From Shinisaurus crocodilurus (taxonomy: Eukaryota > Chordata > Lepidosauria > Squamata > Shinisauridae), in NCBI GenBank assembly GCA_021292165.1, contig CM037878.1, positions 289,154,971 through 289,218,970 on the forward strand: DNA of 64,000 bases, in the 5' to 3' direction. Shown here piece after piece: positions 10,301 to 21,330 of the stretch. The notes under the pieces were generated by a model, which worked only from the letters and a program-made list of their open reading frames with translations, was not told where the DNA came from and searched no databases. The number at the start of each line of letters is the position of its first letter. Within the stretch, counting starts at the first letter, position 1. The translations under genes and the position numbers were made by a program.

Positions 10301-10668
10301 CCCTTCCCCAACCTGCCACCCTTCAGATGTGTTGGACTACGACTCCCGTCATCCACACTCATTGGCCATGTCCGCCGGGGATGATGGGAGTTTATTTGTT
10401 ACATTGATATCCCGTCTTTTTCCTCCAAGAAGTCCAAGGCCGCGTTCATGATCCTGCTCTCCATTTTCTCCTCACAACAACCCTGTGAGGTAGGTGAGAC
10501 TGAGAGTCCGTGGCTGGCCCAAAGTCACCCAGTGGGCTTCATGGCCGAGTGGGGACTAGAACCCAGGTCTCCCGAGTCCCAGTCCGACACTCTCACCACA
10601 AGGCCACACTGGCTCCCAATGTTGGAGTTGTTGTCAAACACATCTGGAGGGCACCACGGCAGGGCAGG
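10300..10668. mobile_element. Palindromic MITE, family C (copy 6), split by SINE
   Basis: The left half has CAACCTGCCACCCTTCAGAT and ACTACGACTCCCGTCATCC. The right half, after the SINE at 10388-10617, has AACACATCTGGAGGGCACCA. Confidence 0.7.
10388..10617 (-). mobile_element. tRNA-derived squamate SINE (family S, copy 1)
   Basis: The inverse copy has TTTTCTCCTCACAACAACCC, GCCCAAAGTCACCCAGTGGG, the box B region GGACTAGAACCCAGGTCTCC and a CTCACCACAAGGCCACACTG start. It is inserted in the centre of a family C palindrome whose halves lie at 10300-10387 and 10618-10668. Confidence 0.85.
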
Positions 10669-12210
10669 TAGCCAAAAGGGCACCGTTTCCCAGAAGTTGA
10701 ACACTGTTTTGTTTTTTAAAGAACTGAGTAAAATCCAAAGGATATGTTTAACTTAGTATGTTTGTTTAAGAATCACATCCAAACAAGTTCTTCTGGATTA
10801 GAAGTGGATGCAGCAGAGGCGGGAGTGGACGAGCCAACATGTTTTGGGTACAGAGGTGACAATGTCTCAGGTTCACAGATGCAGCAGCATCTTCAAGAGA
10901 ACCGACACAAAACTGTGGATTGCCATTATTTAGCTCCTTTGTAAGCGTACCAAGACCTGCATTATTTGGCGATGCAAGGGACCGCCCCCCAAAATCAGTA
11001 TCCATTCTGGAAAGCCTTGCCTTGGCAAACATGATGGGTTAAAAGTATTTCATCCTATTAAAAGGATATCTGTAAATGTCGTTTTCCTTTGGACTGGGTG
11101 AGAGTTTGGCTGGCTGGGGGCGTGGGGGCATGTTGGGAGTTGTAGGGCTTTTTCCTGTCTAAACACGCGTAGGATTGAGCCTTCAGTGGGAATGTGATGG
11201 GATGGGACAGAAGTATGCAGAATGATGCACAATCAATGTGAAGGCAGAGTTATCCTGTTCCCATTACGCTAGAACTGAACTTGGGTTCACCTATTGAAAC
11301 TGATTAGCAATGGATTCGGGAAAGGGCCGAAGCTCGTGGTGGAGCACTTGCTTTGCGTGCAGAAGGTCCCAGGTTTGATCCCCGGCATCTCCAGGTAGGG
11401 CTAGGAAAGATGGGGGGGAGCAGAGGCCTGTCAATCACTGTGAAGACTCTTATGAAACCCCCATGTTCAGAGCCGGTTGGATACCAGTTGCTGGGAGACG
11501 AGCAGGAAGGAAAGGCTGATGCCTTCATATACCCTCCTTTGAGCTTTCCAGGTGCATTTGGCTGACCACCGTTGGAAACAGGACACTGGAGATGGATGGC
11601 GCCTTGGTCTGATCCAACAGGGTGCTTCTTATATGTCGTGCATGTTGGCATTTATAATACACACACCATAGTGACGACAGAGGTTTAAACCAGCCCTGCA
11701 GTATTATCCGTGCTAGGGGGAGAAATCCGCCCGCTCCTATAATGGGAGGACTCTTCTGTTGTTATCAGCCGTGGTTTCAATACGGGGAGTACTTCCTGTC
11801 AGCTGGTTTTCAAGGGGGTCTGGCTGGCTGGGCTTCTAACAGCCTTTCTTCTGTTTCCTCGAGCTGCAAATCTTTGTCGTCCTTTTCTGTCCAACTGCCC
11901 AGAAGCCCTTGCCAAAATCATTTTAACCTTGAGCGGGGGCGGTGGGGGTGGATTTTGCCAGCTCAACGTTGGCGCATTTGCCCTATTCCCATAACTCATT
12001 CCGGTAGCGGGATTTGCGAGTTCCAGCTCGTCAACATCGGCTTTGGTCGGCTTAGAATGCCTGGGGGGGGGGAGAACCAAGGTCTCCTGGCCCGGTTCTT
12101 CAAGATCCTTTTTTCTTTTCTTTTCCCGGAGATGCGGGGGATCGGGTTTCTGCGTGTGAAACGTGTGTTCTGTCTTGGTTCCGTGGTCATTACTTTTGTT
12201 CTGCATGAGC
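10669..12210. other. Mostly unique sequence with one SINE and one MITE half
   Basis: Apart from the family T SINE (11322-11655) and the family D half (11122-11186), no exon-like or conserved frame was seen. Confidence 0.5.
11322..11655 (+). mobile_element. Second tRNA-like SINE family (T), longest copy
   Basis: The head GAAGCTCGTGGTGGAGCACT and TGCTTTGCGTGCAGAAGG leads to box B CCCAGGTTTGATCCCCGGC. The body includes ATACCAGTTGCTGGGAGACG. The 3' end GCCTTGGTCTGATCCAACAG is like that of the L3-like LINEs here, which suggests a shared 3' end with that LINE. Confidence 0.7.
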
Positions 12211-12352
12211 TAGTACAGCCTTGCCCAAGCTGATGCCCGCCGGAGGCGTTGGATCACAACTCCCATCATCCCCAGCCAGCAGGCTGGCTTGGGATGATGG
12301 GAGTTGTGATCCAACACCTCCGGCGGGCATCAGCTTGGGCAAGGCTGTACTA
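12211..12352. mobile_element. Near-perfect 142-bp palindrome, family C MITE (copy 2)
   Basis: The arms start TAGTACAGCCTTGCCCAAGC and end with the exact inverse. The core is ACAACTCCCATCATCC. Only a couple of mismatches separate about 70-base arms, so the single strand would form a long hairpin. Confidence 0.8.
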
Positions 12353-12717
12353 ACGTATCGTTTGGTCCCCACAATCTCCTTCCCGTGCTCTACCTTCTTT
12401 CCCTCCTCCTCCTCCTCCTCCACTCAGCTGCCTTCTCCAGCAAAGCTTTTCCTCACCCCATTACCGCTTCCTTCCTCGCCTGCTTCTCCGCCGCCACTCA
12501 CTCCGCTGCGGCCTCCCCCACCCGTTTCCCCCTTTCCTGCCTTCTCCATCTCTGCTGAGCTCCCAAATATCTTCTCTGCAGCGTACAGTACTTGGCTGGC
12601 GCGTGACATCCGTGTCAAATCGGAGTTAATTTACTGGTGCCAGTCGAGGAAAACCTTATGTCCGGATTGCAGGTTCATATGGATTTTTCTTCTTGACCCA
12701 TGAGATCACATGCTAAG

Positions 12718-12895
12718 AGTCGGAGGAGGTGGAAGGGACCTCAAAGGTTATCCAGTCCAGCCCCCTGCCGGTGCAGGAAAGCCAGTTCTACAGCACTCCT
12801 GACAGGTGGTCTTTGCTTTAAAAGTCTCTAACCACCTTCATCAGAGGCCATCTGACTGCAGGACGTGACCAGGTCTTTAACAAAACGCAATATGC
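12718..12895 (-). mobile_element. Old CR1-like LINE fragment
   Basis: Inverse CR1-type sequence (GGAAGGGACCTCAAAGGTTA, CCAGTCCAGCCCCCTGCC) leads into a hAT-type element at 12896. The stretch 12762-12895 recurs in opposite orientation at 27525-27652, again next to the same end of a hAT-type B element. Confidence 0.5.
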
Positions 12896-13331
12896 CAGAG
12901 GCAGTGTGGGGGCGGCCCACTAGGGCTGTTGCCCCAAATCTTTCATTTGGAGCCCCGAATCTCTGGGAGGCCCTCTGCCCCACCACCCTACGGTCCATGG
13001 GCACTTGCTGAAATAAAGGTCCAGGGGCCCTGACGATCTCTGTTGCATCTGTTTCCCCTGGATGAGCTGCTTTTTTGCCCACATGTGCTTCGCCTCCTGC
13101 TGACACCCCTTGAATATGTCTGCCTGGTGTTTCTTTTTTCTTTCCTGAAATCCAATGCTCACCTCTCCCCTGACCATACATCCCTTTTTACAAATAGGGG
13201 TGTTCTTAGGAGATAGGGTCCTTTACAGACACAAACAGAGAGAGTCTTTAGAGCATATGCAAATGTGTGTTGTTGTTTTTTGTCCTGTGGGCCTGAGCCC
13301 TGGAACTTTTCGGTACCCAGCACCGCCCCTG
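12896..13331 (-). mobile_element. hAT-type element, family B (copy B1)
   Basis: The ends are CAGAGGCAGTGTGGGGGCGG and CAGCACCGCCCCTG. The flanks CAATATGC and CAATAGTC match at six of eight. Internal landmarks are AAATCTTTCATTTGGAGCCC and CATCCCTTTTTACAAATAGG. No transposase is visible. Confidence 0.7.
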
Positions 13332-13339
13332 CAATAGTC

Positions 13340-13875
13340 TGGAATAAACAGCTCCTGCTGGTCCTGGACGGCTTTAGAATGCGTTACTGTGGGGTTTGTA
13401 CAATAATGTACATCATTTTGTTGACGTATTTCCCCTTTCCCTCACCCTCCGAGCGAGTTACATGATTTATTGAAATTACTGAAAATGTTACACGCGGCTT
13501 TGCTGCAAGACTGAGCTCAGAACACACACGAGAATGAAAACGTCAGCAGTGCACAGCGATACATATGAATAATTCAGCCGCAATAATTCCGCTAATAGAC
13601 ACGGTGCCAACCATTCAACAGCTCATGAAGCTTTCATTGAATAACAGATTATCGCCAAGAGAGTCAAATATTAACATATAAACTAGCCATGATACAAATT
13701 ATGACTTTCAAGGGCAGTAATAATAAAAGTAAATGACACAATATTAATACAAAACCTGCAGTTACTGCACTCTCGTCCCTCTCTCTACCAAATTTATCAT
13801 AAGATCAGCATCAGTCACCTGCCCAGCCTTCTTATCTCCGATGGCTTAAAAGCAACTGTTCACTAATCATTAGTG
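13340..13875. other. No recognised feature
   Basis: AT-rich sequence without a clear repeat; it includes AATTATG and AATAATAAAAG stretches. Confidence 0.5.
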
Positions 13876-14473
13876 CAGTGTTCTCCAACCTTGGGTCCCC
13901 AGGTGTTTTTGGCCTACAACTCCCAGCATGCCCCAGCCACAATACTTGACAGAACGCCTCTCCCAACCACAATCTACCCGGTCACTACGCTCAACATCTG
14001 GGGCCTTCCTCCGGTTGCCTTGCCGCCTCCAAGGGAGGCTCGTCGGGAGTTGACAAGGAGGAGGGCCTTCTCTGTGGTAGCCCCCCAACTCTGGAACAAG
14101 CTCCCTCCTGAGGCCCGCCTGGCGCCAACTTTACAATCTTTTCGGCACCAGGTTAAGACTGCCCTCTATATTGAGGCCTTTAACTCTTAATGTATGGCGG
14201 GGTGGTTGCTCTTTTAATTTGGTCTCATTGCATTTCCTGTTTTATTTATATGTTTGTTTGCTTTTAAATTTGGGTTTTTAAATTTTGTATAACGGTTTTT
14301 ATTGTATATTGTATTATGTGTTTTTATGAATTGTTGTGAACCGCCCAGGGAGCTTCGGCTGTTGGGCGGTATATAAATAAAATTAATAATAATAATTAAT
14401 AATAATAGCTGGCTGGGGCATGCTGGGAGTTGTAGGCCAAAAACATCTGGGTGCCCAAGGTTGGAGAACACTG
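13876..14473. mobile_element. Palindromic hAT-type MITE A1, split by L2
   Basis: The left half, 13876-13939, starts CAGTGTTCTCCAACCTTGG; the right half, 14408-14473, ends with its inverse. The flanking octamers CATTAGTG and CGTTAGTG differ at one base, an 8-bp hAT-style duplication. An L2 LINE occupies the centre. Confidence 0.8.
13940..14406 (+). mobile_element. L2-type LINE 3' end (copy 2) nested in MITE A1
   Basis: The frame reads LWNKLPPEARLAPTLQSF and then ALYIEAFN. The 3' UTR ends GAACCGCCCAGGGAGCTTCG, GGGCGGTATATAAATA and a TAATAATAAT tail. It sits exactly at the centre of a family A palindrome and so inserted after that MITE. Confidence 0.82.
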
Positions 14474-15192
14474 CGTTAGTGGGACTAACATATAGTTGAA
14501 TAGGATCATTCAACAGAACGTGTTAAATTTTGAAAAGAAGGCATCCGACGGTCCCAGATTCCTGAGCAGTGTCGGACAGTAAGTTTTATTTACTCAAGTG
14601 TGTGTTAACCCTAATTGCTTGACAAGGACACCCAGCATGTTCCCTTTCCAAAATACTTAACAAATACTCTAATGATTGTTGCTTTGCTGCTGCTGTTTGG
14701 ACGGAGGAATAACGGAAATGGTTTGGAAGCCTATTACTTTTCAAAGAATTGTTTTAGGGCCGAAAGCACTCATTGGGAGAACGTCTTCAATTAAATGTAT
14801 TCATCATGCGGGGGGAAAAAATACCACTTGCTCTGTGGCAAACAAACAAGGGAGGAGATGTTTCCCTTGTGCCCTGCTTGTGGCTTCCCTGCAGTCTGAT
14901 CACATTTGGAAACCGGGTGCTATTGAACCTCTTTGGGTCTCAAGCAGCTGCTAACTCCATCCTCTAAAAAGCTGTTTGACGCCGGTGTGGTGTTTTAAAG
15001 AAAACTGTCGGGAGGGGTTTCGCAGATGTGCCGCCCGTGCTCTATTTGTTATGGAGGTGGTGCTGTATTCACGAGGGCCGTTTCACACATGACGCCCAGA
15101 GGCAAACCTGGATTTGCATCTGACCCTACGCTCTCGCTAGAGATGCACGGCCAACGCCACCTCTCCGGAAGAGAAGTGCGTTTGCAAACAGG

Positions 15193-15372
15193 TCTGTCTT
15201 AAGAGCCCTGCTGGACCAGACCAAAGGGGGTCCATCTAGGTTAGCCTTCCTCAACCTGTCCCCCCCTCCCGCCCCAGTGTGTTGAACCACAACTCCCATC
15301 ATCCCCTGCTGCTGGTGTTTGGTGGCATCTAGCAGCATACTGCCTCTGAACATGGAAGTTCTGTATAGACAT
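15193..15372 (-). mobile_element. L3/CR1-like LINE 3' end (copy 4) with half MITE inside
   Basis: AAGAGCCCTGCTGGACCAGA starts the minus-strand copy. A family C half-palindrome (15243-15312, ACAACTCCCATCATCCCC) interrupts it, and the LINE resumes with TGCCTCTGAACATGGAAGTT. Confidence 0.65.
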
Positions 15373-15417
15373 CATTGGTAGCACGCACACTTAAAACAGA
15401 TGTACACCGATAAATGC

Positions 15418-15492
15418 AAGGTGAGGATGAAATGGAGGATTATGTGAGCCGACTCGGGTTCCTTGCAGGAAAAAAGGCGGGATATAAATACA
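15418..15492 (+). mobile_element. tRNA-derived squamate SINE 3' fragment
   Basis: GGTGAGGATGAAATGGAGG, TTCCTTGCAGGAAAAAAGGC and GGGATATAAATAC match the distal part of family S. The tRNA-like head is absent. Confidence 0.6.
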
Positions 15493-16548
15493 GTGCTTTT
15501 TTTCTGGAGAAAAATTTCCTCGGGAGTAGATGGCGATTACGGTAAATTGTAATGCAATTAATAGAAGAAAAAGTGCTGGAACTCAGTTCCAGTGAGTTCC
15601 ACCAGAAAAAAAGCTCTGTATAAATTTAATATGATAAATAAATCAAGTATGAAGTAGGCGGTGGAAACGACACACACGTCACATGAATGGCGCTCCCTGT
15701 TCAGGATTGCAGTCACCCCACTCAATTGCCTCGCCCTCGGTTTCCTGGATCTACGCTCCTCACCCCAGTCCTCAGCATTTTGTGGCCATGGGCTGCTGTT
15801 TCTGTGCTTTTCTAATTTTGTTTGTGTCCTTCTGCGAAGCTTGGGGTTGCCCCAAGCCTGTCGATACCATCCTCACGTGCTTGGATGGTGCTGTTTTGAC
15901 TACATATGCAGTGGCACTCATAGCCCAAACATTGGTCATGGAGGACATGGTCTTTCATTCATGAATTCTGTCAAATGGGGCAAGATTCAACAGAGGACTT
16001 CCAGGATGAAGCAAGCAACAGGAGGCAGGGTGGAAGGAAGTGGCTCTGATTGGCCTAAGGGGGGGGGAGAAAAAGATTGAAGCAGGGGACTTTTGTCAGT
16101 GCAGCGTAGGGATGTCAGAGAAATCAGCGACACTCAGATGAGTTCAAATTTTGAGGAATCCAACCCACAGATTCTGCAGCAAGCCTGCTTTTCCCGAGAC
16201 GCTTGGATTAAACAGCCTTGAGGCCTGATGTGTGTTTTTTAACTTTCCAAAATTGCATGCAAATCTAGTCGTAGAAAAATATGGGGGGGGGGGAACACCG
16301 TTCCAAAATGCACATTTCCCCCATAGGCTAAAGTGTGAAAATACGTATTTTGGGGGATTTGCATATTGGGGGGGGATTTGCACATTTTCAGGCGTGTAAA
16401 TTTGCACAAGTGCAAAATTTGTGCAAGTGCATACAAATGCATTTGTGCAAAATCCAGTTCCGTCAACGAGTGGGCAATGGAATGAAAGGCACCTGACAAT
16501 CTGTGAAACCTAGACGGAATGGATTTTACCACGACTGTACACCCCTAG

Positions 16549-16770
16549 TGTTGGACTAGGACTCGGGAGACCTGGGTTCTAGTCCCCGCTTGGCCATGAA
16601 ACTCACTGGGTGACTTTGGGCCAGTCCCTGACTCTCAGCCTAACCTACCTCACAGGGTTGTTGTGAGGATAAAATGGAGAGGAGGAGGTCCATGTAAGCT
16701 GCCTTGGGTTCCTTGCAGGAAAAAAAGGGCAGGATAAAAATGTAATAATAATGAAATAAAAGGAAATAAA
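16549..16770 (+). mobile_element. tRNA-derived squamate SINE (copy 2)
   Basis: It carries GTTGGACTAGGACTCGGGAG, box B GGGTTCTAGTCCCCGC, the body CACTGGGTGACTTTGGGCCA and CAGGGTTGTTGTGAGGATAA. The tail is GGATAAAAATGTAATAATAA. The box A region is partly lost. Confidence 0.85.
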
Positions 16771-17480
16771 TAATCAAAGAGTGCCTCCAGTTTCATTCTG
16801 GGGGGCGGGGGATGAAAGGTGTCTTAGGTATGGTAAGTGGAGGAAACCCTGCCCCCAAACCTTTGCTTATCAGCCAGAGTAATTAATCAGGGGGAGGTTT
16901 TGAATTGCAATTAAACCCCAGTTGATTAATTGCACTGATTTAATCAATTAAGGCTTGACATTGCCACATCAATGTCTCCTTACTTTGCGCTTGGCTGATT
17001 GCACCTTTCCAGGAGGCATCTCCGGAGACGCAGGCAAATAACAGACTCTGCACACGCACGCAGAGGCAGCGAGCACGATCGGCTAATCAACACCCCTGCT
17101 ATTTTCTGCTGGTTGCCAACTTAAAATTTGCCGAGGTTCGGCTTTCACGCACCGGTTGTCATCCTGCCCCCCCCCCGCGCTCTGCGAGATTTAAAGCGCC
17201 GGTTTATTACCCATTACTTTCGCCCCCTAAAGAAAGTTAATTACTTTTCAACTTCCTGCCACATTTAATTTCCACGTGCTTCCTGTCAAACGACCGAGTG
17301 TGCAACAGGATTTCGTCTCCGCAAAAAGCCCGTTCTCCAACCTTCTTATCACAGGAGAGCCGTATCCGTTACTAGCAAAATATCCATCATTATGATCGGT
17401 GGGTTGCCGACGATGAAGCGAGATTTTCTATACTGCAGGAGCTAGAGAAGGGGGGAACGAAAGGTGTCCCTGTGTGTCAG

Positions 17481-19279
17481 CATCATCATCATCAGGCGAT
17501 CACTCGTGACCGAGTAAGATTGTCTTCCGGGATAAAAGGAGGAGATTCTAAAGAAGATTGTGTAGACTCTAGCGATGGTCCGTAAGTGACTGTGGGGCCA
17601 ATCTAGATCCACACTTCCCACAGTGAGGACACAGGTTACCAGATAGAAGATGGTCCTGTAAAGGATCATTGACGTGCTTTCGCTTAGCACGTTTCTCCCT
17701 TTCACCTTGCACTCGGGCTTCTTCAAAGTCCATGGAACCTTTGTGAAAGGCCAACCTCCATTTAGATCGTTCATGGGCCAGAGCTTCCCAGTTTTCGATG
17801 TTTATATTGCATTTTTTTAGATTAGCCTTATGAACATCTTTAAACCTCTTATATTGACCACCGATATTCCGCTTTCCATCCTTGAGTTGGGAGTAAAGTA
17901 ACTGCTTTGGGAGACGGCAGTCAGGCATTCGAACAACATGACCGGTCCACTGAAGTTGGCGTTGAAGGATCATTTTTTCAATGCTAGTAGTCTTTGCTTC
18001 TTCCAGTACACTGACATTTGTTCGCCTATCTTCCCAAGTAATTTGCAGGATTTTCCGGAGGCAACGTTGATGAAACCTTTCAAGGAGGTGGAAGTGACGT
18101 TTATAGATAGTCCATGTTTCGCAGGCATACAATAAAGTTGGTAATACAATGGCTTCATAAACCAATGTTTTGGTCTTCTTACAAATATCCCGATCCTCGA
18201 ACACTCTATGTTTCATTCGAGAAAATGCGGCACTTGCAGAGCTCAGACGATGCTGGATTTCACTGTCGATGTTAGCTGTAACAGAAAGATAGCTGCCAAG
18301 ATAGAGAAAATGATCGACATTTTCCAGTATTGTCCCGCCAAGCTGGATAGATGGCATCACCAAAGGATTGGCTTGCACTTGCTGATGAAGCACTTTGGTT
18401 TTTTTGATGTTAAGTGAGAGACCAAGTTTTTCGTATGCTTCTGCAAAAGCATTTAGGATAGTTTGGAGATCATCCTCTGAATGTGCGGAGACCACATTAT
18501 CATCAGCATACTGAAGTTCCACAACGGAGGTTGTAATTACCTTACTTTTTGCTTTCAGCCTGCTGAGATTAAAAAGCTTTCCATCTGTTCGATATATAAT
18601 TCCCACACCGGTGGGAAGTTTCCCCTCGACAAGATGTAAAACCATGGTGATGAAAATGGCAAATAATGTTGGGGCGATAACACATCCCTGTTTAACACCT
18701 GATCCCACTTTAAATGGAGCACCATGAGAGCTGTTGTTGTCCAAAACCGTTGCCGTCATGTTGTCATGGAGAAGTCGCAAGATATTCACAAATTTATTGG
18801 GGCATCCAATTTTCATAAGGATAGTCCAGAGAGCTGTACGGTCTACAGTATCAAAGGCCTTAGCCAAATCGATAAATGCCATATAAAGGGGTTGATTTTG
18901 CTCCCGGCATTTTTCTTGGAGCTGACGTGCAGTAAAAATCATGTCTACTGTCCCTCTAGAGGGGCGGAAACCATATTGAGTTTCAGGGAGGATCTCTTCT
19001 GAAATAGATAGAAGACGGTTTGCGAGAATCCTAGCAAATATTTTACCTGCGGTTGCTAAGAGAGAAATGCCCCGATAGTTTCCACAGTCTGTTCTATCAC
19101 CCTTCTTAAAGAGGGTGATAATTATGGCATCCCTGAAGTCTTCTGGGATCTCTTCTCTTATCCAGATTTTTTCGATGAGTTTATGAAGATGTTGTACAAG
19201 TTCGGGCCCCCCTTCTTTAAAGATTTCAGCAGGAATCCCATCTGGTCCACTAGCTTTGTTGTTCTTCATTTGATTAATG
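17481..19279 (-). mobile_element. 5'-truncated RTE LINE (copy R4)
   Basis: A 1.8-kb minus-strand copy has its repeat tail at 17481-17494 and is truncated at 19279, within the conserved NNKASGPDG region. Its protein is almost identical to that of R6, including YADD, which implies a recent insertion. Its last 100 coding bases carry several small deletions that scramble the zinc-finger region. No clear target duplication was seen. Confidence 0.9.
17569..19279 (-). pseudogene. RTE reverse transcriptase fragment (573-residue frame)
   Basis: An uninterrupted RT frame covers [44 protein letters not shown] and YADD. It lacks the endonuclease and the N-terminal RT region, so it is a dead-on-arrival copy. 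The C-terminal finger is damaged: CPHCGKCGSR has lost bases compared with CPHCGKLCGSR in R6. The first residues come from the flanking sequence and not from the element. Confidence 0.9.
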
Positions 19280-20873
19280 CACAGGGCCACACTGCACCCC
19301 CTGCAGGATCTTGCCCGTTAGGGTTGAGACAGGTTTTGCTCCCCGCTACAACGGTGTCGGTGTCTCCAAATGCCGCAATTCCTCCCCTGCAACAGTAAGA
19401 AAATGCTTACCTGATGGTGCACCATTTCAGGATAGCTTCCTCCCTGACATGCTAGTTTTCTATATGAAGGGATTATTATTATTATTTATTTATTTATTTA
19501 TTTATTATGGTATGGAAGAGAATTCAAGGAAGTGAGGACTCGTTTTTGCAGTCTGCAAGAGTCTAGCCCAGACTGGAATCCATGACCTTCCCAAGGAGTG
19601 ACCCGTCGCCCCGTTGTACTTTGTGAAGTGTCATTCACATGGATGGTGCTAGAATCAGGGCTCTCCAATCTTGGGTCCCCAGATGTTGCTGGACTACAGC
19701 TCCCAGAATCCCTTGCCATTAGCCATGCTGGCTGGGCATGCTGGGAGCTGTAGGCCAGCAACATCTGGGGACCCAAGGCTGGGAGAGCCCTGCTCTAGAT
19801 AAATAATGATAACTAGATGCTGCTGTGGGTGGCACTTCGGGGTTTCGTTAAGGATTATGAATTGCTGCAAGAGGAACTAGGCAGCCACTGTGAAGGGAAA
19901 TTTCCCCCAACTGGTTCAACAAAGAATAATGAACATTTATGTAGAACCTTTTGAATGTTCCAAGTGCTTCTTCCCCGTTTATTGCCAGTGTGACCTTAGC
20001 AGATCCCCGTTCAGCCACCAAGCTCAGTGACTGTCTCTCGATCTGACCTACCTCGCAGGGTTGTTGCGAGTACAAAATAAGCAAATCCCCACATATAATG
20101 GCAGGGTTCTTAGCTGGAAGGGCAGGATCTGGATGTAATACATAATCATGAGGATGTCTTGGCAAACTGGTTCCTGACACATTTTGAACATCCAAGGTCT
20201 TCCACAAGGACCTTCCACTCTCATTTTGTCCCTTCCAAATTACAGCAAACCCTGACCCAGGGGTTCCCAACTTTTTTGTGTCAGTGGAAACATTTGGAAT
20301 TTTGAGAGTGTATCATTGGCACTCTCACAAAATGGCTGCCATCGGGGGGTTGCTCATTCATAAAATGGCAGCCCTGGTGGGCATGGCCTGTCACAAAACA
20401 CTCGTTTCCCAGCAGGCAAACTGGGAAGACTAAAAGAAAAGTAACGTACCCAACAACTGAAGAATAAGGCAGAGCTGGGATTTGAGCTCTGAAAAACAAG
20501 ACACATAACTCTTTTGAATCCAAATAAAGATGGTGCTGGAATGCAGCGCTTTGCGGCATGGCAGTCTCCCAGTTAAAAAAATAATAATGAAAAAACATCT
20601 TAAGAAATAAAATGAAGATCAGGAGGCGCTGGGAGTCTGGTGGGCACCAAGGGAGGTTCCGCAGGCACTATGTTGGAGACCCCAGCCCTGACCCTTAGCT
20701 TGGACATAGCAGCAGCTTCTCTGCAAACAACAAACCAGAGCGCAAACGCTGTTTTTTCATACTAGTTGCCGGCCAGATGGGCGATTAATAAATGTAAATA
20801 AATAAATACTGAAGGTCCGGTCGGTCGGGGTCGACTTTAGTGTAATTCGGAAGAGAACGAAATCAGGCTAGAA
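19280..20873. other. No gene recognised; MITE A2 and a possible SINE fragment
   Basis: 20005-20090 contains CTACCTCGCAGGGTTGTTGC, a diverged family S SINE trace. GGCCAGATGGGCGATTAATA at 20770-20790 recurs at 61095 and is probably a LINE tail end of unknown family. Confidence 0.45.
19656..19792. mobile_element. Palindromic hAT-type MITE A2 (GGGCTCTCC subfamily)
   Basis: The terminal repeats are CAGGGCTCTCCAATCTTGGG and its inverse ending GAGAGCCCTG. The flanks GCTAGAAT and CTCTAGAT are only partly matched. The core is ACAGCTCCCAGAATCCC. Confidence 0.75.
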
Positions 20874-21009
20874 CAGCCTTCCCCAACCTGGTGCCTTCCA
20901 GCTGTGTTGAACCACAACTCCCATCAGCCCCAGCCAGTACAGCCAATGGCCAGGAATGCTGGGAGTTGTAGTCACAAACACCTGGAGGGCCCCAGTTTGG
21001 ACATGGCTG
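20874..21009. mobile_element. Palindromic MITE, family C (copy 3)
   Basis: CAGCCTTCCCCAACCTGGTG and AACCACAACTCCCATCAGCC form the left arm. The right arm has GGGAGTTGTAGTCACAAACA and is more diverged. Confidence 0.7.
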
Positions 21010-21171
21010 GACTGAAAGGTTGATCTCTTGTCTCGATTCCCTGCCACCAAGAGAGGAAACAAAAAAACTGCAGGTTTGAGAAACAGCACCGGGTACCAGT
21101 TTGGCAATCCATCAGGCATTTCCTACACTGGGTAGTTTGTTTGTTTTTCTCCCAGCCTTTGGCATCTCTTA

Positions 21172-21330
21172 TTTATTTATTTATTTATTTATTATATTTA
21201 TACCCCGCCTTTTTTCCTACAAGGAACCCAAGGCGGCTTACATAATCCTCCTCCTCTCCATTTTATCCTCACAACAACCCTGTGAGGTAGGTCAGGCTGA
21301 GAGTCGGTGACTGGCCCAAAGTCACCCAGT
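21172..21330 (-). mobile_element. tRNA-derived squamate SINE (copy 3), 5'-truncated
   Basis: The inverse tail ATTTATTTATTTATTATATT is followed by CCCCGCCTTTTTTCCTAC, ATCCTCACAACAACCCTGTG and GGCCCAAAGTCACCCAGTG. The tRNA-like head is missing. Confidence 0.82.

Larger units (their letters stand above)
14482..17480. other. Mostly unique sequence with SINE and LINE fragments
   Basis: Besides the listed repeats, 16140-16530 contains repeated TTTGCA/GTGCAAA motifs (TGTGCAAGTGCATACAAATG) that recur loosely at 23700-23830 and 52020-52130. They may be an unnamed repeat. 16780-17460 shows no feature. Confidence 0.45.

Noticed and set aside
12221..12703. A 160-codon plus-strand frame
   Set aside because: It is created by the MITE palindrome and a following CT/CCT-rich low-complexity tract.
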